From Isoetes taiwanensis (taxonomy: Eukaryota > Streptophyta > Lycopodiopsida > Isoetales > Isoetaceae): a stretch of 64,000 nt of DNA. The notes below the pieces were generated by a model, which saw nothing but the letters and a program-made list of their open reading frames with translations, was not told where the DNA came from and did no database searches. The stretch is from NCBI GenBank assembly GCA_021234155.1, contig JAJEKV010000050.1, positions 2,117,842 through 2,181,841 on the forward strand. The letters run 5' to 3'. A program made the position numbers and the translations under genes. Of this stretch, positions 57,004-64,000 are shown in pieces; position 1 is the stretch's first letter, and the number at the start of each line of letters is the position of its first letter.

Positions 57004-57720
57004 TCAAGGATCAACATAATCAAGATAGGCAGATAAAGGCAAGCCGGCGGCTGGAGCTTGGACGTGATAAGTGTTTTGAAGATCCTCAGAGTCACTATGA
57101 GAGAGCGACGGTTCAGCATGTTCAACAGAGATTAGTTTCTCAGTTTCAAGATCCATAGTGGCATTCAATTGTCCATCAGTAATGACAAGTTGATCAATGG
57201 CCCAATAGTGCATGCTTTTAGCTTGGCGGAGGAAAGATCGTCCAACCAGAATCTCATAATCACCAGGATCCTCCCCAATTTTTCAAACACCAAATTCCAA
57301 GGGGAATTTGAGATCACCGATGCTGATTTGATGAATAGGACTGCTGCCTTGAGGGCGCGTGATGTGTCTATTGGCGAGCTTTATGTCATAAGGAGCACGA
57401 TATAGTTGAGTGATGCCAAGTTGTTTCCTGAGTTTATCCATGATAAGATTGATAGCACTGGCTCCATCAATCTGTACATGATTAATCTGCTGATTCCTAA
57501 CAGTTGCATGAACCGTGGGTGTGGAAGTGGCGACAGCGCCAACAAGAACAGTGGGTAGCAGCAATTGTTCCCTGAGGGCGAGACATAACTTAAGATAGTG
57601 GAGAGACTGAGGGGAATCTTGATAACGAGCTCTTCTTGCAGCTCCAAGGGAACGTGATCTCAAGGATCGACATGATCCAAGGGTGCGGGTGCCTGGGGCA
57701 TCGAGGCTGAAACTTCTTTG
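57004..57720 (-). pseudogene. LTR-retrotransposon aspartic protease remnant
   Basis: The minus-strand frame from 57900 contains HVQIDGASAINLIMDKLRKQ, then PYDIKLANRHITRPQG and GDLKFPLEFGV. This is the plant Ty3/gypsy-type retropepsin pattern (the IDGGSaiNl active-site form, here with A for the second G). The next part, in another frame (57290-57010), reads DYEILVGRSFLRQ.. MHYWAIDQLVITDG, matching the YdilLGRpWL motif that follows the protease. The active-site Asp is kept. No reverse transcriptase or LTRs are seen nearby, so this is an isolated pol fragment. Upstream (57283-57720) the frame is open but without a gag signature. Confidence 0.65.
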
Positions 57721-57939
57721 AGGAGTTCGCACACTAACCCCAAATTTGGCTCTATGTGTAGTTTTTTGCTGTCTTTTTTGTAGAAAAACAACACTTAAAG
57801 CCCACCTGTTGTTTTGTTCCGAAAATGCTAGAAACAACGTGTAGTTTTTGGCTAAAAAGTCTATGCATAGAAAATTGACAGCCTTTTGAAAAAAATTCAA
57901 TGCGTTGTTTTTAGGTGTTGTTTGTTTTGTTTTTACTAA

Positions 57940-58145
57940 AAAAATAACATGTGGTTTTACAAAATATCCACATGTGGTTTTTAAAAATAGTAGTTGTTTT
58001 TAAGTGCTATTTTTACTAAAAAATCAACATGTGGTTTAACAAAATATCCACGTGGATAGTAGTTGTTTTCAAATGTTGTTTTTACTAAATAATAACATGT
58101 GGTTTAGCAAAATATCCACATGTAGAAAGGTGTAGTTTTTAACTG
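57940..58145. repeat. Minisatellite with ACATGTGG / CCACATGT boxes, three copies
   Basis: Units starting AACATGTGGTTT at 57946, 58026 and 58094 each contain ACAAAATATCCAC, and most then have TAGTTGTTTT and TTTTTACTAAA. ACATGTGG and CCACATGT within a unit are complementary, so single units can fold. Confidence 0.8.
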
Positions 58146-58520
58146 TAATTATTACAAGTAAAAAACTTGTGTGGTTTTCTTAAGTGTGGTTTTTTAGGGT
58201 AAGAATTTGGTTTCTATATATTGTTTTTAAGCAATCTAGCATTGTTTCCTTCAAAAACATACATGCTTTTAAGCAATCTAACGTTATTTCTTTAAATTGC
58301 TAACGTCGTTTCCTTTAAAAAGATATATGCTTTTTTTTTTTTTAATTTGCTAACATTGTTTCCTTCAAACAACCAGATCTATTCTTTTTATCTTTGGAAA
58401 TTGTATTTGTTGTTACTTTAGCTCTTATTCAATAGTCAATAGATTTACTTTTTATTTGTTAAACAACTTCATATATTTTGAATGTTTCGAATTCTTGATT
58501 GTAAACAAAGATATATTTTG

Positions 58521-58715
58521 AATTCTTGATAGTAAAACAAAGGCATTGAAAAAAATAATATGATCATCCTTGGTATTATTGAATAAAAGAAACAGCTTTA
58601 CAGCAAGAAACGTATTTTAAATTCTTGATAGTAAAGAAAGGCATTGAGAAAAATGATATGATCATCCTTGGTATTATTGGATGAAAGAAACAGATATACA
58701 GCAAGAAACAGACCA
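58521..58715. repeat. 99-bp tandem duplication
   Basis: AATTCTTGATAGTAAA through ATGATCATCCTTGGTATTAT and ACAGCAAGAAAC at 58521 is repeated at 58620 with a few changes. Confidence 0.9.
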
Positions 58716-59045
58716 TAAACAGACCATAGCCTAGCCTAGCCTAGACCCACCTTTTTTCGTTACTCAAGAAAGAAAAGTGTGGCATAGCGACTTCCAAGCA
58801 GTGTTTTGAACACAAAGAAAGTTCCTGTTTAAAATAAATAGAAGGATGTTATGAGTGATCTAAAAGAAAAAATCAAAAGGAAAAAGAAGGAAAAATCTGA
58901 GGATAGATCCGGCAAGAAGGTTCGCAACAAGAAGCTTGAGAAAGACCAGGGAGTTCGGCTTCGGGAACCAAGGTACATTGCTGCATGTCAAGACCTATAG
59001 CTCTGTTCGGCACCAAGAATGCTCTGCTCTGCTTCAGCGTTGATA

Positions 59046-59145
59046 CAAGAATGGTCGTGCGTTGAATGATACAAGAATGGTGGTGCTTGTTACAAGAATG
59101 GTTGTACAAGAATGGACGTTGATACGAATGCTACAAGAATGGTCG
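59046..59145. repeat. ACAAGAATGG short repeats
   Basis: ACAAGAATGG occurs five times in 100 bp, often followed by TCGTGCGTTG or a close variant. Confidence 0.85.
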
Positions 59146-59534
59146 TGCGTTGAGCTTCAGGCTGGAAAAGACAATACCTGCTATAAAAATAAAATACAAA
59201 ATCATCGGTAGCACCACAGGATCGTATGATGAATAAGGAAAAGATTTTTAGGCTCGGGTTTTACTAAATCGGCTCGATTCGATGAAGAATGTGTGCATCA
59301 TCCCCTCCATCGCCAAGAATAGCCTCCGCCATATTTTTTTAGTATTGTGAAAAAGCGGGGAGCCGGATCTGATAGAAAAATGTTAGTCCCATAGAAAAAA
59401 AGTTGGAGAATAGAAAGGTAAAGAGAAAAAATCATACCCGCCATATCCGAGCATTCTTAACCGCTTCGATTCCGGCGGTGGGATTTAATCTCCGATTTCG
59501 TTGGCGCCTTCATTCTTGACATCACGAGCTAAGG

Positions 59535-59650
59535 GCATGCGAGAGCTTAGGGGCGGGGCATGCGAGAGCTTAGGGCTAGGCAAGATCGCCATAGCCGAGC
59601 TTAGGGCTATGGCTATGGCAACATAGCCGAGATCGCCATAGCCATAGCAC
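59535..59650. repeat. Interleaved short repeats
   Basis: GGCATGCGAGAGCTTAGGG is present twice, followed by overlapping copies of GATCGCCATAGCC, GAGCTTAGGGCTA and GGCTATGGC. From 59650 to 60900 no gene is recognised. Confidence 0.8.
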
Positions 59651-60904
59651 AAAGGCTGAAAATAATGAATCGTTGAAGCATGAAATCTTGGCCATTCATC
59701 TCGCTAACTACCCCATCTCTACCATTAATCTAGAGCCAATAACATTAGATGACCTGGATCAAAGTCCCAGACCGATTGATCTTGACCGTTAATCCACGAC
59801 CAATAAGATTAGAAGACCGGGATCCGGATGCGCACCCGCCTATAACGACCATTATTTATCGTGACCGTTTATCCTTTATCACGCGTGCATAAAACATTTA
59901 TTTCACTATTACATATCCTTTCCAATGATGTCCCTAATTGTTTCATTGAAAATGACTTCGGGCTACAACCTCATGAACCCAAGATCTTGTATAGAGCTAG
60001 ATCCAAGCTCAGATTTGTGCCAAACAACCAATGAACATGGGTAAATTGCTTGGGTATCAGGAACTTGCACTTGGGAAATGGAAACACGATTGCAAGATCA
60101 ATGTAGATATCGCTTTGGGAAAAACAATTGAACTTGAGAAATGAGAACACAATCGCATCACCAAATGTGGTGCTAGACAACTTCATGATAATTTCAATAA
60201 AAGAGCGGCAATGATTCAATTCCTTGCACTAACAGATGAAATCCTTCTTTCAATTTGAGATCCGAAATTGGGCCATCAAATAAAACTTCTATGATCAACA
60301 ACGTTAGCCAATTAAGGCCTTCAAACTAGCAATACTCTGCTTGACAACTTCACACTCCATGATCTCAAAACCGAGTTTGAATTGCATGCGGCCTATTTTT
60401 TTTTTCTTCCATTCCCTTTGTAGCTCATGCCTTTGCTTCCCTCCCAAAGGTTCGTTAAAGATCACTGTGATTCGTTTTATGCTTAATTATGGCCAAGCCA
60501 ATATTAGAGTTGCTTCCCACCACTATCTTCATTAATGTGCTAAAGATTATCACCCCGTTGAGCAAAGCAACCAAGGGGGAAAACAAACACAAACAGGCCT
60601 GTTAATTAGGCCAACCAATAGGATAGACCCTAGATCGAAATTTGGGTTGTTCATCTCCGCCCATCTCAGTCGTTGAATGGGATGCACTTTTCTCAATAGT
60701 ACCTAAATTAAATGGTTCCTAAAATTACATGGTTTCTTTCTAGTTCCTAAATTACATGGGAAGGACTGTAACACTCTAAACTTCAAGGGTATTATCTGCG
60801 GTCTCTGCGTTTTGTCTCCATCTCGACACAAAAAATGTAGGGTTTGCAACGTTATGGGTTGCTCCCCTTGCCACAAGTTGCCAGGATTTGACAGCGCATG
60901 TCGT

Positions 60905-61612
60905 TACCCTTGTGGCGCCAACAAACAACATGGAAAAGATGATGTGGCACTCCAAGTGGTGACATGGCATGCCAAGTAAGCAATTTCAAGTTTTGACTAG
61001 GCCAAAAATGAAAAGATGTCCATCTCTGAACTTTTCATTTGATGATGTTGGCAAATTTTAGGTGACATGGCAAGATGGTGGTGATGTGGACATGTAATGG
61101 AATGAAAATCCATTTTCCCTGTTGTGATTCACATGGACGATTCGTGAAGGGAGTTGTTAAATTTCTTGCTCATGAGTCCAAATTGGGAGCTTCTAACTCT
61201 GCAACATTTCAAACAGACTAGAAGGAAAGGAAATGAATATCACAAGGTTATATGCATGTCCAATAATACGGACGCCATATAACACAAGGTAAACTTGTGG
61301 GCCATTACATGATCAATCCTTGGAACTTTGTACTTCTAGAAAAATCCTCTGGATAACCATTGAAACATTCTTTACAAAGTCGGGTCTACAAACCCATAAG
61401 AAATAAATGTTAGAGGTATAATGGATCAGGTCTTGATGTTGTTACACTTGTGACAACCAACACAAAGAGCATGGAAAAGATGATGTGGCCCTCCAATTGG
61501 TGACATGGCATGCCAAGTAAGCAAGGTCAAGTTTTGACTAGGTCACTAATGAAAAGATGTACATCTTTGGTTTTCCATGGGGTGACGTTGGCAAATTTTG
61601 GGTGACATGGAA
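60905..61612. repeat. Direct repeat, about 150 bp, copies 540 bp apart
   Basis: CATGGAAAAGATGATGTGGC, continuing GTGACATGGCATGCCAAGTA, AAGTTTTGACTAGG and GATG..GTTGGCAAATTTT.GG, occurs at about 60929-61073 and about 61469-61610. The second copy ends where the 19/38-bp minisatellite begins. Confidence 0.85.
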
Positions 61613-62232
61613 CCTAGGCTCCAACATGGCAAGGTGGCTCAAACATGCCACCTAGGCTCCAACATGTCAAGGTGGCTCAACCATGCCACATGGGCTCCAA
61701 CATGTCAATATGGCTCAAACACGCCACCTAGGTTCCAACATGCCATCTAGGCTCCAACGTGCCAAGGTGGTTCAAACGTGCCACCTAGGCTCCAACATGC
61801 CAAGGTGGCTCAAACAAGCCACCTAGGCTCCAACATGATATGGTGGGTCAAACATGCCACCTAGGCTCCAACATGCCAAGGTGGCTCAATCATGCCACGT
61901 GGACGAGCTCCAACATGCCACCTAGGCTCCAACATGCCAAGGTGGCTCAAACATGCCGCGTAGGCTACAACATGCCAAGGTGGCTCAAACATGCCACCTA
62001 GGCTCCAACATGCCAACGTGCCTCAAACATGCCACCTAGGCTCCAACATGCCACGCGAGCTCCTACATGTCACCTAGGGTCCAACATGCCAAGGTGGCTC
62101 AACCATGCCATGTGGGCTCCAACATGCCACCTAGGCTCCAACATGCCAAGGTGTATGCCACCTAGGCTCAAACATGCCAAGGTGGCTCAAACATGTCAAG
62201 GTGACTCAAACGTGCCACGCGGGGTCCAACAT
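61611..62232. repeat. 19/38-bp minisatellite
   Basis: Two alternating 19-mers, AACATGCCAAGGTGGCTCA and AACATGCCACCTAGGCTCC, are repeated for about 620 bp with point changes and occasional skipped or extended units. CCACCTAGG and CCAAGGTGG are near reverse complements, so neighbouring half-units can pair. A 91-codon plus-strand frame across it is a by-product of the repeat, not a gene. Confidence 0.95.
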
Positions 62233-62623
62233 GCCAACGCTCCTTCGGGCGGGCAAATGCCAATGCCCCCCTCCCGGAGCTCGATTTCTCTATCCGACCG
62301 TTGAATCCACCATTCAAGTAACCTGCTTCGAGCAGGTTCAAAAAAATCCAAGACTGTCCGGGGGAACTTATCAAACTGTGAAGCGTCCTACGCTCGACCA
62401 TGTAGAAACCCAAGTGTTTTGTCGTTCGAGCAGTATAAAGGGTCCGGAATGGAGATTTGACTTCGCCATGTCATCCCGAATGGTGACATTACCCTAGGGA
62501 CCAAGTTATACGGTCATTTTTGGCAACGAAAGAAACACGAACCCTCTACATGACAATATTCTGCAGCCATCTCTTACGCCAATTGACTAGGAACGTATTG
62601 GACATGACCTACTTTGGTGCTTC

Positions 62624-62863
62624 TTGGAGAAAGGGTGGTCTTCTGCCCACGAAACTTGGTCCAAGGGTAATCTCGACGTTTTGAGTCCATTGGCAGGGAC
62701 AGTTTACAATTTCGGAGTGGGAGAGTTGCCTGTCCGTGGCCAAGGGCCTTCGGGAGAGGACCTTTGGGGTGAACTGCTTCCAGAAGGTTTTAAGGGTCCG
62801 TCTTTTGGCGTCAACACCCTCCCTCTACATGATGACATTGTGCAAGATCCTGGTCGAATCTGA
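62624..62863 (+). CDS. Short frame in left foldback arm
   Basis: 79 codons from MEKGWSSAHETW, sharing VYNFGVGELPVRGQGPSGED and LWGELLPEGFKG with the right arm. No family is recognised. Compared with the right arm it has lost about 29 upstream codons to a frame change. Likely a relic of a retroelement or gene present in both arms. Confidence 0.3.
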   Translation: MEKGWSSAHETWSKGNLDVLSPLAGTVYNFGVGELPVRGQGPSGEDLWGELLPEGFKGPSFGVNTLPLHDDIVQDPGRI

Positions 62864-63259
62864 TTAGGATATGGCCTCTGAAACGTAAACCCTGTGTGTT
62901 GCTAGGTTATTGAAGGGTTTACGTTTTGGAAGCCGAGTTTTAGTCGGTTGCACTTGGGACATGGCCGAGAAGCTGCAATTGAAAACACGAAGCAATAGGA
63001 ATTGACGGAATGGAGTTTGGATTTATCCTCCTCCCATAATGGCAAATAGAAGCCAAGAGCGCCTTTTGCAGTAGCAAAATTGTTTGGGATCGGCCAATAG
63101 ATCCAAACCCCATTCCTTCAGTTCCTATTGCTTCATGTTTTCAACTGCAGCTTCTTGACCATGTCCCAAGTGCACCCGACTAAATCGCGACCTCCATAAC
63201 GTAAACCCTTCAATAACCTAGCAACACACAGGGTTTACGTTTCGAAGGCCATATCCTAG

Positions 63260-63586
63260 TCAGATTCGACCAGGATCTTGCATAATGTCATCACGTAGAG
63301 GGAGGGTGTTGATGCCAGAAGATGAACCCTTAAAACCTTCTGGAAGTAGTTCGCCCCAAAGGTCCTCTCCCGAAGGCCCTTGGCCACGGACAGGCAACTC
63401 TCCCACTCCGAAATTGTAAACTGACCCTGCCAATGGACTCAAAATGTCGAGATTACCCTCGGGACCAAGTTTCGTGGGCAGAAGACCACCCTTTCTCCAA
63501 GAAGCGCCAAAGTAGGTCATGTCCAATACGTTCGTAGTCAATTGGCGTAAGAGGTGGCTGCGGAATACTGCCATGTAGAGGTTCAT
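63260..63586 (-). CDS. Short frame in right foldback arm
   Basis: 108 codons from MNLYMAVFRSHLLRQL, containing TYFGASWRKGGLL and the shared GELPVRGQGPSGEDLWGELL block, ending QDPGRI. It is the better preserved of the two arm copies. No domain is recognised. Open sequence upstream on the same strand (near 63590-63720) reads PRDQVIRSFLATKE and may have been part of the same frame. Confidence 0.35.
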   Translation of the reverse strand: MNLYMAVFRSHLLRQLTTNVLDMTYFGASWRKGGLLPTKLGPEGNLDILSPLAGSVYNFGVGELPVRGQGPSGEDLWGELLPEGFKGSSSGINTLPLRDDIMQDPGRI

Positions 63587-63893
63587 GTTTCTTTTGTTGC
63601 CAAAAATGACCGTATAACTTGGTCCCTAGGGTAAACTTACCATTCCGGATGACATGGCGAAGTCAAATCTCCATTCTGAAGCCTTTGTACTGCTCGAACG
63701 ACAAAACACTTGGGTTTCTACACGGTCGATCGCAGGACGCTTCGGCGGTTTGATAAGTTCTTCCAGACGGATCTTGGATTTTTTTGAATTTATTCGAAGC
63801 AGGTTACTTGAAGGGTGGATTCAACAGTCGGATAGGGAAACCGAGCTCCAGGAGGCGGGGCATTGGCCTTTGCCCTCCCGGAGGATCGTTGGC

Positions 63894-64000
63894 AGGAAAG
63901 GCTACCTCCGCAACCTTTTTGAGGTCCGTCTCCTGGGGTCTGACATCTCCCCTCTGGTTAGGAAGCTAGGCAAAGTCCTGGCCTGGTTCGATTTGGGGAA
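63894..64000 (+). other. Open reading into the window edge
   Basis: The plus strand reads VGRKGYLRNLFEVRLLGSDI and SPLVRKLGKVLAWFDLG without a stop to the last base. It looks protein-like and may start or continue a gene or element beyond the window. No family is recognised. Confidence 0.3.

Larger units (their letters stand above)
62233..63893. repeat. Large foldback: arms of about 795 bp, 71-bp spacer
   Basis: The arm at 62233-63025 is matched in reverse complement by 63097-63893. Over a 250-base stretch I count about 18 differences (about 93% identity). The outer end begins GCCAACG in both arms and the inner end is GTTTGGAT(T/C)TAT. Each arm carries the same short frame (listed separately), so transcription through the locus would give one very long hairpin RNA. 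The left arm starts exactly where the minisatellite stops. It could be an inverted tandem duplication or a foldback transposon. Confidence 0.9.

Noticed and set aside
61611-62232. CRISPR-like array.
   Set aside because: Units are contiguous with no unique spacers, and the context is eukaryotic; this is a minisatellite.
62029-62304. 91-codon frame with repeated CHLGSNMPR-like text.
   Set aside because: It is a by-product of translating the 19/38-bp minisatellite.

Overview
This looks like nuclear DNA of a land plant with a large, transposon-rich genome. Coding pieces are broken by GT-AG introns, and the recognisable families are plant ones: a wall-associated type receptor kinase with hevein domains, a pentatricopeptide-repeat (PPR) protein, a vacuolar H+-pyrophosphatase, a U-box/ARM protein and plant-type LINEs. 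Nothing suggests bacterial or organelle gene organisation. The wording of the PPR repeats (LDAC and MYGKCGS motifs) would suit a seed-free vascular plant, but I cannot place the lineage firmly.

Layout. 0-6.7 kb: a GC-rich block of decayed LINE sequence, reverse transcriptase on the minus strand (0.4-2.3 kb) and gag-like ORF1 plus endonuclease on the plus strand (3.7-5.9 kb). 6.9-15.5 kb: an unrecognised minus-strand gene seen as several exon-like blocks (6.9-8.8 kb and, perhaps the same gene, 15.0-15.5 kb). Between them sits a plus-strand receptor kinase with an intact kinase and a frame-broken double-hevein ectodomain (10.8-12.6 kb). 15.8-16.4 kb: two neighbouring parts of an H+-pyrophosphatase, inverted relative to each other. 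19.1-19.7 kb: a helical minus-strand gene fragment with frame breaks. 20.4-22.4 kb: a PPR pseudogene. 25.2-29.2 kb: a nearly full-length LINE with a (TAA)n tail inside an AT-rich repeat. 30.9-31.8 kb and 37.9-41.0 kb: further minus-strand LINE remains. 54.2-55.8 kb: long inverted arms around a U-box/ARM gene fragment. 57.0-57.7 kb: an LTR-element protease remnant. 61.6-63.9 kb: a 19/38-bp minisatellite joined to a large foldback (about 795-bp arms, 71-bp spacer).

There is no operon-like logic. The window is mainly a record of transposition, tandem duplication and inversion around a few genes. The best candidate for an intact product is the kinase at 11.25-12.56 kb. The best candidates for something undescribed are the 62.2-63.9 kb foldback, the 54.2-55.8 kb inverted-arm element with its captured gene and palindrome family, and the hevein-domain receptor kinase.

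All homology calls come from reading motifs by eye; no database search was possible. Several frame breaks fall in homopolymer runs and could be assembly errors rather than true mutations.
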